Assembly (NCBI GenBank): GCA_016714225.1
Contig: JADJNS010000022.1
Span: forward strand, 186,001 to 250,000
DNA: 64,000 nucleotides
Direction of reading: 5' to 3'
Origin: Archangiaceae bacterium
GTDB lineage: Bacteria > Myxococcota > Myxococcia > Myxococcales > Myxococcaceae
The translations under genes were made by a program, and so were the position numbers. The first letter of the stretch is position 1. The number at the start of each line of letters is the position of its first letter. Below are positions 1-7,908 of the stretch, piece by piece. The notes beneath the pieces were generated by a model. That model did no database searches and was not told where the DNA came from. It worked only from the letters and a program-made list of their open reading frames with translations.

Positions 1-1112
1 TGCTCGAGCGCTCTCCGTGGGTCGACTTCGTGTTCGGCCCCGACGCGATCGGCAACCTGCCGCAGATTCTCGAGCGGGTGGGGCAAGACCGGGTGAGGGT
101 GGTCGACACCGCCTGGGTCGACTCCGAGGAATACGTCTTTCCCCGCGCCGACGCCGAGACCTCGCGCGGCAAGGTGACCGAGTTCGTCACCATCATGAAG
201 GGCTGCGACAACGTCTGCGCCTTCTGCGTGGTGCCGCACACCCGCGGTCGCGAGGTGAGCCGCCCGTTCGTCGACGTGCTCGACGAGGTGGCGAGGCTCA
301 CCCGGGTCGGGGTGCGTGAGGTGACGCTGATCGGCCAGAACGTGAACTCGTACCTGGGCGGCATCTCGTTCGCGCAGATGCTGCTGCGCACCTGCGAGGT
401 GCCGGGCGTCGAGCGGGTGCGCTTCACCACCAGCCACCCCCACGACCTGAGCGACGAGCTGATCGAGGCGTTCAAGGTGCAGCCGAAGATCGCGCCGCAC
501 TTTCACCTGCCGGTGCAGAGCGGGTCGGACGACGTCTTGAAGCGCATGCGCCGCGACTACACCGTGGCCGAGTACCTCGAGCGGCTGGCCCGACTGCGCG
601 CGGCGCGGCCCGACATCGCGGTCACCACCGACATCATCGTCGGCTTCCCGGGCGAGACCGAGGCTGACTTCGAGAAGACGCTGCAGCTGACCGAGGCCGC
701 GAAGTACGACGGGCAGTTCTCGTTCGTGTACTCGGCGCGCCCCAAGACCGCGGCGCTGCTGAAAGAAGCCGAGTGGGGCGTGGTGCCTCACGAACAGAAG
801 GTCGAGCGGCTCGACCGGCTGCAGGCGCTGCAGAAGCGCATCAGCCTCGAGCTCAACTCGCAGAACGTGGGCAAGACCCTCGAGGTGCTGGTCGAGGGGC
901 GCTCGAAGACCGATGCGGCGAGGCGCTTCGGGCGCACGCCGCAGAACCGCACCGTGAACTTCGACGGCGACGCGCCGGCCGGCGCGCTGGTCGAGGTGAA
1001 GATCGAGCGCGCCAGCGCCTCGTCGCTGGGCGGGGTGCAGGGCCGCATGCTGAGCCCGGCGCCGGTGAAGATCGACGAGGCTCCGGCCGACGCCGAGCTC
1101 TGCGTCGCGTGA
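1..1112 (+). CDS. miaB: MiaB, tRNA-2-methylthio-N6-(dimethylallyl)adenosine synthase, 5' truncated by window edge
   Basis: Radical-SAM methylthiotransferase that adds a methylthio group to i6A37 in tRNAs reading UNN codons. The frame is open from base 3 (reading LERSPWVDFVFGPD before the first GTG at 30), so the gene starts outside the window and the GTG at 30 is not the start. Counting from that GTG, the radical-SAM cluster motif CDNVCAFC has Cys at 59, 63 and 66 (about nt 204-230). The GQNVNSYLG segment follows, and the last ~70 residues look like a TRAM RNA-binding domain (from NVGKTLEVLVEG). Most of the N-terminal UPF0004 domain, with its second cluster, is missing from view. A hairpin starts 10 bp after the stop, so this is probably the last gene of its transcript. 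MiaB rather than RimO/MtaB is favoured by the TLIGQNVNSY signature. Confidence 0.93.
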   Translation, partial: LERSPWVDFVFGPDAIGNLPQILERVGQDRVRVVDTAWVDSEEYVFPRADAETSRGKVTEFVTIMKGCDNVCAFCVVPHTRGREVSRPFVDVLDEVARLTRVGVREVTLIGQNVNSYLGGISFAQMLLRTCEVPGVERVRFTTSHPHDLSDELIEAFKVQPKIAPHFHLPVQSGSDDVLKRMRRDYTVAEYLERLARLRAARPDIAVTTDIIVGFPGETEADFEKTLQLTEAAKYDGQFSFVYSARPKTAALLKEAEWGVVPHEQKVERLDRLQALQKRISLELNSQNVGKTLEVLVEGRSKTDAARRFGRTPQNRTVNFDGDAPAGALVEVKIERASASSLGGVQGRMLSPAPVKIDEAPADAELCVA

Positions 1113-1122
1113 AGGCGAGCGT

Positions 1123-1148
1123 GCTGAGCGAAGCCGAGCTTCGCCAGC
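1123..1148 (+). terminator. Hairpin after miaB, probable terminator
   Basis: GCGAAGC (1128-1134), loop CGA, GCTTCGC (1138-1144) form a perfect 7-bp stem. It is extended by GCTG (1123-1126) pairing with CAGC (1145-1148) across one bulged A. It lies 10 bp after the miaB stop. There is no T-tract, so factor-independent termination is not certain. Confidence 0.5.
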
Positions 1149-1149
1149 C

Positions 1150-1208
1150 GGGCACGCCTCACCCGCTCACGTTTCTCGTCGCACGTTCACGAGCAGCGTG
1201 CCCGTGCC
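1150..1208. repeat. Intergenic palindromic repeat, copy A
   Basis: The short ends GGGCACG (1150-1156) and CGTGCCC (1197-1203) are inverted repeats. The blocks GGCACGCCTCACC (1151-1163), CTCGTCG (1175-1181) and ACGTTCACGAGC (1183-1194) recur in the same order and on the opposite strand at 9657-9742. Copy A lies between miaB and the VanZ-like gene. It looks like a small non-coding dispersed repeat (REP/MITE-like) or a shared terminator module. Confidence 0.6.
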
Positions 1209-1248
1209 GGTGCCCGAGGCGGCGTCGACCGAAGCCCGGAGCGCTGCG

Positions 1249-1620
1249 ATGAGCCGAGGCGGGCGTCTGTCGCGCTACGGGCCGGTGGTCGCCTACTGCG
1301 GCCTCATCTTCTTTCTCTCGGCGCAGTCGGAGTTCGACGTCGGCCCGAAGGTGCTGTGGCAGCTGGTGTTCGACTTCGACAAGGTGACGCACGCCATCGA
1401 GTACGGGGTGTTGGCGGCGCTGCTGTTGAGGGCGACGCAGCGCCCGGCGCTTTCGTTGCTCAGCACCTTCGCCTACGGGGTCTCAGACGAGGTGCACCAA
1501 TACTTCGTGCCGGGGCGTACCGCGAGCCCGTTCGATGCGCTCGCCGACCTCACCGGCGCGGGGCTGGTGTGTGCGCTGTGGTACTTCACGTTCACGCGAA
1601 AGAAGAGGGTGGCGGCATGA
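1249..1620 (+). CDS. VanZ-like membrane protein
   Basis: A 123-residue protein with about four hydrophobic segments and a VanZ-type core: a DKVTHAIEYGVLA segment, then YGVSDEVHQYFVPGRTASPFDALAD, where the E-H-Q-F-P-R-D pattern is typical of VanZ-like proteins. VanZ of enterococci gives low-level teicoplanin resistance; the function of chromosomal relatives is unknown. I chose the ATG at 1249 because GGAG lies about 8 nt upstream. A GTG at 1198 would add 17 residues (reading MPVPVPE) that overlap the intergenic repeat and look non-native. The stop overlaps the next ATG as ATGA, so it probably leads the VanZ, FPD-repeat, protease and caspase operon. Confidence 0.8.
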   Translation: MSRGGRLSRYGPVVAYCGLIFFLSAQSEFDVGPKVLWQLVFDFDKVTHAIEYGVLAALLLRATQRPALSLLSTFAYGVSDEVHQYFVPGRTASPFDALADLTGAGLVCALWYFTFTRKKRVAA

Positions 1621-1949
1621 AGACGAAGGCTCTGACGGCGATGGCGTTGGCAGCGGTGCTGGGCGTGGCGCTCACTGCGAGCGCGGGCGGCTCGTTCAAC
1701 AAGAGCGGCTGCACGTTCAACGGCAAGAAGCTGTGGGGGAAGATTCAGGTGGTGACCTCTTTCCCCGACGTGAAGGTGCAGGTCGTCACCGCGTTTCCCG
1801 ACGTGAAGGTGCAGAAGGTCAACGCGTTTCCCGACAAGTGCGGCAAGTGGCAGCTGGTCGACGCGTTCCCCGACACCAAGGTGCAGTTCGTCGACGCCTT
1901 CCCCGACGTGAAGATCCAGTACGTCGACGCCTTTCCCGGCACTCCGTGA
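1617..1949 (+). CDS. Small secreted protein with 11-residue FPD repeats
   Basis: A 110-residue protein. Residues 1-23 are a signal peptide ending ALTASA. After a short Cys-containing stretch (KSGCTFNGKK), residues ~42-110 are six imperfect repeats of the form K(V/I)QxV(T/N/D)AFPDV. Five are exactly 11 residues long; the fourth is interrupted by CGKW. The alternation suggests beta-strands stacked with FPD turns, possibly a small beta-solenoid or hairpin stack. The two Cys (in GCTF and KCGK) could form a disulfide in the periplasm. It overlaps the genes on both sides by 4 bp (ATGA and GTGA), so it is translationally coupled to VanZ and the protease. I do not recognise an established function. 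It may be a substrate, inhibitor or surface partner of the protease, which is inference from position only. Confidence 0.75.
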   Translation: MKTKALTAMALAAVLGVALTASAGGSFNKSGCTFNGKKLWGKIQVVTSFPDVKVQVVTAFPDVKVQKVNAFPDKCGKWQLVDAFPDTKVQFVDAFPDVKIQYVDAFPGTP

Positions 1950-3976
1950 GGGCTCTCGCGCTGGGGGTGCTGTGGGTGGGCTGCGCCGCGAGCGGGCCGG
2001 CGCTGGCTCCGGCGCCCACGCGCGAGGAAGCCCGGCCCCACCCGCCCACGCTGCGCGAGCGCATCGCCCCGGTGCCCACCGCCAAGGGTGACCTTCGCGA
2101 GCTGTACCGCCAGGTGGCTCCGGCGACGGTGCTGGTGCGAACGAAGCACGGCTTCGGCACCGGGGTGATCATCGACCCGCGCGGCTTCGTGCTCACCAAC
2201 CACCACGTGATCGCGGGCGCCGAGAGCGTCGACTTCAAGCGCAAGGTCACCGTCGAGCTCGGCGCGCTCAACGCGCAGGGCTACATGGAGAAGCGCCCCG
2301 AGACCTACTCGGCCTGGGTGCTGAAGGGCGACCCGGCGATCGATCTCGCGGTGCTGCAGCTCGAGGCGCCGCTGCCCCCGCTCACCGCGGTGGCGATCGC
2401 GCAGGCCGACCCGACCCCGGGCGAGCCGGTGGCGGCCCTGGGCCACGGCGCCATCGGCATGCTGTGGGCGATTCGCGATGGAGAGGTGGCGAGCATCGGC
2501 AAGCTGGCGACGAACATGGCCAAGATGCTGGGCACCGAGCGCGAGGTGGCGGCGCGCCGCGCCCGCCTCGCCGCCGACGTGCCGGCGCTGGTGATTCAGT
2601 CGAGCTGTCAGATCTCTCCCGGCGACTCGGGCGGGCCCCTGGTGAACCGCGCCGGCGAGCTGGTGGGCGTGAACGCCTTTCTGCAGTCAGACCCGTCGGC
2701 GGCGGTGTCGACAAACTTCCACGTGCACGTGGCCGAGGTGCGCAGCTTCTTGAGAGAGGTGCCGGCGAAGGCGGCCGCGCGCCCTCCCGACCCGCACCGG
2801 CTGTCGCGGGGCGCGCCCGAAGAACAGCTCGACGCCGACCGCGACGGGGTGCGAGAGACCCACGTCTTCGACCTGGGCTCGAGCGCGGTGGTCTTCAGCG
2901 AGCTGGGCGACGGCGCGTCGGTGGCGGTGGGCACAGACTCGGGGCACACCCTGGTGTGGAGCGGCGAGCAGCTGGTGGTCGAGGGCCGCCCCGGCTCGGG
3001 CCGGGGCACCGCGTGGAGGCTGCTGCCCGGCGGCGAGGCCGAGAAGCAGGGCGAGAACGTGCTGCTGCTCGACCGCTCGCGGCTGAGCGCAGCGGCGGCG
3101 CGGCGCTTCGAGGCGGTCGAGAAGGGCGTGCTCGAGCCCTGGGGCATGCCGGTGAACGACACCCTCGAGCACGTGCCCGACCCCTACGCCGCCACCGGGT
3201 GGAAGCTGATCGACGCCGACGGAGATCTGAAGAACGACGCCGCGTACTCGGGCACCACGGTGGTGCTCGACCCGGCGCAGGCGCTGACCGAGCCGATTCG
3301 GCAGGCGCCCATCGCGGTGGTGCAGAGAGAGCGCCGCGCCTGGTGCATCGCCGGCGCGCGCAGCTGGGCCACCGAAGACGCCTCCTCGGGTGCGATCACC
3401 ACCGGCGACTCGCGCGGGCACCTGCTGCTCGAAGAAGCGCTGGCCCCCTTGAGCCCCGACCAGCGAGCCCGCGCCCGGAAGGCGCTGCGCCGGGTGCTGC
3501 CGGCGCTGGTGCTCGAGGGCAGCCCGTGGCCCGACCCGGTGCGTGACGTGGGCACCTCGGTCTACGCCGACCCCAGCGGGGTGAAGGGCCTCGAGTATGC
3601 CGCCGTCTCGGTCTCGGGCCGCGGGCACGACGCCGCCCTGCTGTTCGATCTCGACCCCACGACCAGCGGGCCAGGCGAGATGGAAAGGCGGGCGCGCAAG
3701 CAAGCCGGCTTCGAGATGGCCTGGGTGCGGCGCAGCGAGACCGAGTGGTTTCTCTACGACACCGATCACGACGGCAGCTTCGACGTGATGCTGTTTCTGG
3801 CTCCGGTCGGCACGGCGATCGCCTTTCGCCGACAGGTCGACGGGGCAGGGCACCGGGCTCCCGAGCTCGACGGCCCAGACCCGGTGCGCCCCCGCCTGTT
3901 CGACGACGCGAAGCACCGCGAGGCCTTCGCCGCGCTGGCCCGGGTGTTCTTCAACGGCGACGTGGTCGAGCCGTGA
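1946..3976 (+). CDS. Trypsin-like (S1C/HtrA-type) lipoprotein protease with long C-terminal region
   Basis: A 676-residue protein. The GTG at 1946 overlaps the previous stop (GTGA) and gives a lipoprotein signal ending LWVGC. Residues ~50-280 are a trypsin-like protease: GTGVIIDPRGFVLTNHHV holds the catalytic His (~87), DPAIDLAVLQL the Asp, and GDSGGPLVN the Ser (~226). No PDZ domain is visible. The remaining ~390 residues contain several DxDxDG-type acidic loops (DADRDGVRE, DADGDLKND, DTDHDGSFD) like calcium-binding EF-hand or thrombospondin-3 repeats. Expected location is the periplasm or outer membrane, lipid anchored. It is coupled by 4-bp overlap to the following caspase gene. The C-terminal function is unknown; the protease assignment is firm. 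Confidence 0.87.
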   Translation: MRALALGVLWVGCAASGPALAPAPTREEARPHPPTLRERIAPVPTAKGDLRELYRQVAPATVLVRTKHGFGTGVIIDPRGFVLTNHHVIAGAESVDFKRKVTVELGALNAQGYMEKRPETYSAWVLKGDPAIDLAVLQLEAPLPPLTAVAIAQADPTPGEPVAALGHGAIGMLWAIRDGEVASIGKLATNMAKMLGTEREVAARRARLAADVPALVIQSSCQISPGDSGGPLVNRAGELVGVNAFLQSDPSAAVSTNFHVHVAEVRSFLREVPAKAAARPPDPHRLSRGAPEEQLDADRDGVRETHVFDLGSSAVVFSELGDGASVAVGTDSGHTLVWSGEQLVVEGRPGSGRGTAWRLLPGGEAEKQGENVLLLDRSRLSAAAARRFEAVEKGVLEPWGMPVNDTLEHVPDPYAATGWKLIDADGDLKNDAAYSGTTVVLDPAQALTEPIRQAPIAVVQRERRAWCIAGARSWATEDASSGAITTGDSRGHLLLEEALAPLSPDQRARARKALRRVLPALVLEGSPWPDPVRDVGTSVYADPSGVKGLEYAAVSVSGRGHDAALLFDLDPTTSGPGEMERRARKQAGFEMAWVRRSETEWFLYDTDHDGSFDVMLFLAPVGTAIAFRRQVDGAGHRAPELDGPDPVRPRLFDDAKHREAFAALARVFFNGDVVEP

Positions 3977-5775
3977 GCCTCGACCCCGCGCGCCTGGTGT
4001 TCACCGGGCCCGACGCGCCCCCGGTGCCCGGGGCCACGAGGGTGCGCGAGCTGACCTCGCTGCAGTGGTGGCAGGCGCGCCCGCGCGCCGAGCGCTACCA
4101 GCTCGACGCCTTTCCCACCTTCGACGAAGGGTGGGTGACGTGGCTCGCGTGCTCGAGCGAGCCGCTGCCGCCCGAGCTCGAAGCGCTGTGCCACTACGCC
4201 GAAGACGTGCGCCAGGGCCGGCTGGTCGACCGGGTCGAGCCCGAGCAGGCGCTGCAGGCGATCTGGCTGGCGATGGTGCAGGAGCAGCGCGAGCCGGCGC
4301 AGCTCACCTCGTCGATCGACGCGTTCTTCGCCCACGTCTGCGCGCAGCTGCAGGCCGGTGCGCCGCTGGCCACCACCCGCTTCTTCGCCGACGCCCCGCG
4401 CTTTCAGCGCTACATCGCCGCGCTCGCCGACGACCTCAGGCTGTACCGCGAAGACGTGGCGCGCGGGCAGCAGTGGCGCCTCACCGTGGGGCCGCGCAGC
4501 GTGAAGCTGCTCGCGCTCGACCGGCCCGCCTCGACGCAGTTCAAGCTCTGGGCGCGGCGGAGCGACGGCTGCGCGCTGCTGCTGGTGCGGCAGAGCGACG
4601 GGCTGTTGGTGCTCTCGGCCGACCCCAGCGCGAAGCTGAAGGTCGACTGGGCCGCGCCGGTGCTCTCGAGGCTCGATGTTCACCCCTGGTACGCCGGCGA
4701 GCGGCACAACGGCACGCTGATCGCCTCGTCGCGCGAGGGCACCCGGCTGGGCTTCGACGACGTGCGGCGCGCGCTCAAGGCCCGGGTGCCCACCGCGCGG
4801 GCGTGGCTGGCGGTGCCGGTGGTGGTGGCGGTGGCGGCGCTGACCGCGGCGATCTTCCGGCCGCCGGCGCAGCACCCGCCCGAAGCCGCGGTGTCGGGCG
4901 CCAAGGGTGAGCCGCTGCAGCGCGCCGAGGTGCTCGAGCTGCTCGGCAGGCCCGACGGCCCGCGCTCGTTCGAGAGCTACGCGCTGATCGCCGGGGTGTG
5001 CGGGTACCCCGAAGGGCACGCGCTCACCGCCCCCTGCCGCGACGCGCGCGCGGTGAGGGCGCTGCTGGTCAGCCGCTTCGGCTACCGGCCCGAGAACGTG
5101 ACGCTGCTGGTCGACGACGACCCGAGCGGCCCGCAGCCCGACGCGCCGGGCCTCAAGCTCGCGGTCGAGCGCTTTCGCGAGCGGCACCCCCAGGCCGACG
5201 CGAACAGCAGCTTCCTCTTCTACTACTCGGGCCACGGCGGCTACGAGAAGGGCGCGCGCAGGGACTACGGCGTGCTGCAGCCGGCCGGGTACTTCGAGCA
5301 CCCTGAGGCGCCGGTGATGTCGCGCGGCTGGGACATGGAGAGGCTGTTCGATGATCTGCGCAAGGGCGTGCCCAGCAAGCACGTGATGGTGGTGCTCGAC
5401 GCCTGCTACAGCGGCTGGGCGGTGGGCGCGAAGGGCGACGCGAGCCTGAGCCCCGCGCTGCGCACGCGGTGGGCCGAGCGGGCCGAGGTGGTGCTCACCG
5501 CCGGCACCCGGGGCCAGCGGGCGTGGGAAGACGACGCCGAGGCGCCGCGGTGGGAGGGCCACTCGGCGTTCACCGCCTTTCTGCTGCAGGGGCTCGCAGA
5601 GGGCGACCAGAACGGCGACGGGGTGGTGACCGACGAAGAGCTGGCGGCCTGGGTGAAGCAGCGGGTGCCCCCGGCGGTGCGAGACGAGAAGCGCGCCGAC
5701 CAGACGCCCCAGTTCTTCCGCCTCGACGAGACGCTTCCCAAGAGCGGGCAATTTCTGTTTGTTCGCTCTCCTTGA
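3973..5775 (+). CDS. Caspase-like (peptidase C14) membrane protein
   Basis: A 600-residue protein. The GTG at 3973 overlaps the protease stop (GTGA). Residues 1-270 are an unrecognised soluble domain. One hydrophobic segment lies at ~275-296 (LAVPVVVAVAALTAAIF) and is preceded by Arg/Lys, predicting N-in/C-out topology. Residues ~335-600 are a caspase fold: YALIAGVCGYP, then FYYSGHGG with the catalytic His (~421) and VVLDACYSGWA with the catalytic Cys (~478). Near the C-terminus a canonical EF-hand loop (DQNGDGVVTDEE) is present, which fits calcium-dependent metacaspase-type activation. The peptidase would face the periplasm, as the neighbouring lipoprotein protease does. The family includes metacaspases and gingipain-like enzymes; the substrate is unknown. 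Confidence 0.85.
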   Translation: MSLDPARLVFTGPDAPPVPGATRVRELTSLQWWQARPRAERYQLDAFPTFDEGWVTWLACSSEPLPPELEALCHYAEDVRQGRLVDRVEPEQALQAIWLAMVQEQREPAQLTSSIDAFFAHVCAQLQAGAPLATTRFFADAPRFQRYIAALADDLRLYREDVARGQQWRLTVGPRSVKLLALDRPASTQFKLWARRSDGCALLLVRQSDGLLVLSADPSAKLKVDWAAPVLSRLDVHPWYAGERHNGTLIASSREGTRLGFDDVRRALKARVPTARAWLAVPVVVAVAALTAAIFRPPAQHPPEAAVSGAKGEPLQRAEVLELLGRPDGPRSFESYALIAGVCGYPEGHALTAPCRDARAVRALLVSRFGYRPENVTLLVDDDPSGPQPDAPGLKLAVERFRERHPQADANSSFLFYYSGHGGYEKGARRDYGVLQPAGYFEHPEAPVMSRGWDMERLFDDLRKGVPSKHVMVVLDACYSGWAVGAKGDASLSPALRTRWAERAEVVLTAGTRGQRAWEDDAEAPRWEGHSAFTAFLLQGLAEGDQNGDGVVTDEELAAWVKQRVPPAVRDEKRADQTPQFFRLDETLPKSGQFLFVRSP

Positions 5776-6503
5776 GCACCAGCGGCCCGTTCTTCGGCGA
5801 GCTGTACCTGCGCAGCACGCGCCCCTTTCTGGCGGAAGAGGTGAGCGACGCCGAAGCGACGTACCTGCGCCGCGCGTTCGAGCAATGCCGGGTGAAGGGC
5901 CCGCTGCTCGACCTGGGCTGCGGCCACGGCCGGCACCTGGGCCGCCTGGCGCGGGCGCTGGGTGAGCGCCCGGTGCTCGGCGTCGACTTCGACGCGCTGT
6001 CGTTGCGCGAAGCGGCCGAGGTGGCGCCGGTGGTGCGGGCCGACTTCTTTCAGCTGCCGTTCGGGGGCGCGACCCTGGCGGGCGCGTACAGCTGGTACAA
6101 CACCCTGTTCATCTTCGAAGACGCCGACCAGCTCCGGCTGCTCAAAGAGGTGGCGCGGGTGCTGAAGCCGGGCGGCCTGTTCGTCTGCCAGGGGCTGGCG
6201 CGGCAGTACATCGAGCAGCGGCCGCACGCCGCGTACGATGACTACCTGCCCGACGGGTGCCGGCTGATCGAAGAGTCGCACTTCAACCCGGCCAACGGGC
6301 GCGACGAGGCCTGGCGCAAGCTCATCACCCCCGACGGGCGCACCCTGCTTGCCGAGTACTTCATTCGCTACTATTTCCGCGACGAGATGGTTGCGCTCCT
6401 CGAGCAGGCAGGGTTGAAGGTGCGCTGGGTGCACGGCGGGGTCGACGAGAGCCCGCACCACCCGGAGTCGATGGACCTGATCGTGGGAGCCGAACGTGTC
6501 TGA
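5772..6503 (+). CDS. Class I SAM-dependent methyltransferase
   Basis: A 243-residue protein. The motif LLDLGCGHGRHLGRLA is SAM-binding motif I. LGVDFDALSL (acidic motif II), RADFFQLPFGGATL and the ARVLKPGGLFVCQ strand are typical of the Methyltransf_11/25 group. Start: TTG at 5772 overlaps the caspase stop as TTGA. There is no other plausible start nearby, and the preceding frame is the caspase gene read in another phase. Its 3' end overlaps the next gene by 8 bp. The substrate cannot be told from sequence; small-molecule or ubiquinone/menaquinone-type methylation is possible. Coupling to the peptidase operon may be simple read-through. Confidence 0.82.
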   Translation: MSTSGPFFGELYLRSTRPFLAEEVSDAEATYLRRAFEQCRVKGPLLDLGCGHGRHLGRLARALGERPVLGVDFDALSLREAAEVAPVVRADFFQLPFGGATLAGAYSWYNTLFIFEDADQLRLLKEVARVLKPGGLFVCQGLARQYIEQRPHAAYDDYLPDGCRLIEESHFNPANGRDEAWRKLITPDGRTLLAEYFIRYYFRDEMVALLEQAGLKVRWVHGGVDESPHHPESMDLIVGAERV

Positions 6504-6900
6504 AAAGAAGCTGCGAATTCTGGTAGCGAAACCCGGCCTCGACGGCCACGACCGCGGCGCGAAGATCATCGCGCGGGCGCTGCGCGACGCCGGCATGGAG
6601 GTCATCTACACGGGGCTGCACCAGACCCCCGAGATGATCGTCAGCGCGGCGATTCAGGAAGACGTCGACGCGATCGGCCTGTCGATCATGTCGGGCGCGC
6701 ACATGACCTTGTTCCCCGCGGTGATCGACCTGCTCGAGGCGCAGAAGGCGGCCGACATTCGGGTGTTCGGGGGCGGCATCATTCCCGACGGCGACATACC
6801 CAAGCTCAAGTCGAAGGGCGTGGCAGAGATCTTCACTCCCGGCAGCTCGACCCAGGACATCGTCGCGTGGATTCGGCAGCACATACCCGCCAGCGCGTGA
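6496..6900 (+). CDS. Stand-alone cobalamin-binding subunit (methylmalonyl-CoA mutase C-terminal domain)
   Basis: A 134-residue protein that is essentially only the B12-binding Rossmann domain of acyl-CoA mutases. DGHDRGAK gives the DxHxxG motif whose His is the lower axial cobalt ligand. GLSIMSGAH and VFGGGIIPDGD complete the dimethylbenzimidazole tail pocket. The usual large catalytic TIM-barrel subunit is not in this window. Such small subunits (mcmA2, hcmB, icmB type) pair with separately encoded large subunits. The GTG start at 6496 overlaps the methyltransferase end by 8 bp, and the stop overlaps a GTG of the HMG-CoA lyase gene. Together with MeaB at 34.1 kb, a B12-dependent acyl-CoA mutase can be expected in this organism. 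Confidence 0.88.
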   Translation: MSEKKLRILVAKPGLDGHDRGAKIIARALRDAGMEVIYTGLHQTPEMIVSAAIQEDVDAIGLSIMSGAHMTLFPAVIDLLEAQKAADIRVFGGGIIPDGDIPKLKSKGVAEIFTPGSSTQDIVAWIRQHIPASA

Positions 6901-7814
6901 GCGTTTACGAGGTCGGCCCGCGCGATGGCCTGCAGAACGAGGCCAAGACGCTGCCGGCGGCCGACAAGGTGCGGCTCATTCACGCGCTGATGGATGCGGG
7001 CATCACCCGCATCGAGGCCACCTCGTTCGTACACCCCAAGTGGATACCCCAGGTCGCCGACGCGGCCGAGGTGATGGCCCAGGTCGACCGCCGCCCGGGG
7101 GTGGTGTTCTCGGCGCTGGTGCCGAACCTGAAGGGGCTCGAGCGCGCGGTGGCGGCGGGCGTCGACGAGGCGTGCGTGTTTCTCTCGGTCACCGAGGGGC
7201 ACTCGAAGAAGAACATCAACAAGAGCGTGGCCGAGGCGGTGAGCACCGCGATCGAGACCGCGGCGGCGGCGCGCAAGGCCGGCATGCGGGTGCGCGCCTA
7301 CCTCTCGTGCGTGTGGGGCTGCCCGTACCAGGGCGTGGTGACCACGAACGAGGTGGTGGCGGTGGCGAAGCAGCTGCTGGAGATCGACATGTACCAACTG
7401 GCCCTGGGCGACACGATCGGGGTCGGGGTGCCGTCGCAGACGGTCGAGATTCTCCAGGCGCTCTACCCGTACTACCCGAGAGAGAAGCTCGGCCTGCACT
7501 TTCACGACACGCGGGGCACCGCGCTGGCCAACGCGCTGACCGGCATTCAGCAGGGCGTCACCAGCATCGACTCGAGCATCGGCGGGCTGGGCGGCTGCCC
7601 CTACGCGCCGGGCGCCGCCGGCAACCTGGCGACGGAAGACCTGGTCTACATGCTCCAGGGCATGGGGCTCGAGACCGGGGTCGATCTCGAGAAGCTGGTC
7701 GAGGCCGGCGAGCTGGCCCAGTCGCTGATCGGCAAGAAGCTGACGGGCAAGTACCTGCAGGCCGCGCTGGGCACCCGCGAGAAGCGCGCCGCGAAGATCC
7801 GCGCGCAGAGCTGA
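6897..7814 (+). CDS. Hydroxymethylglutaryl-CoA lyase
   Basis: A 305-residue DRE-TIM aldolase that cleaves 3-hydroxy-3-methylglutaryl-CoA to acetoacetate and acetyl-CoA, the last step of leucine breakdown. YEVGPRDGLQNE carries the catalytic Arg and the metal-binding Asp. LHFHDTRGTALAN gives the metal-binding HxH, and GGLGGCPYAPGAAGN is the HMG-CoA lyase signature with its catalytic loop Cys. The GTG at 6897 overlaps the previous stop as GTGA and is preferred. A GTG at 6867 would add 10 residues and overlap the upstream gene by 34 bp. In myxobacteria this chemistry links leucine breakdown and isovaleryl-CoA supply; that role is inferred. Confidence 0.92.
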   Translation: MSVYEVGPRDGLQNEAKTLPAADKVRLIHALMDAGITRIEATSFVHPKWIPQVADAAEVMAQVDRRPGVVFSALVPNLKGLERAVAAGVDEACVFLSVTEGHSKKNINKSVAEAVSTAIETAAAARKAGMRVRAYLSCVWGCPYQGVVTTNEVVAVAKQLLEIDMYQLALGDTIGVGVPSQTVEILQALYPYYPREKLGLHFHDTRGTALANALTGIQQGVTSIDSSIGGLGGCPYAPGAAGNLATEDLVYMLQGMGLETGVDLEKLVEAGELAQSLIGKKLTGKYLQAALGTREKRAAKIRAQS

Positions 7815-7908
7815 GCGCGCCTCACGCCCGCTCGAGCGAGTCGAGCCACGCCTGGCCATCGTCGTCGCTGGTCAAGGGCCACGTCGGTCGTCTAAACCGC
7901 TCGCACCC

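Noticed and set aside
1535..1945. N-terminal extension of the trypsin-like protease
   Set aside because: The residues before GTG 1946 are out-of-frame reading of VanZ and FPD-repeat genes; a lipoprotein signal begins at 1946.
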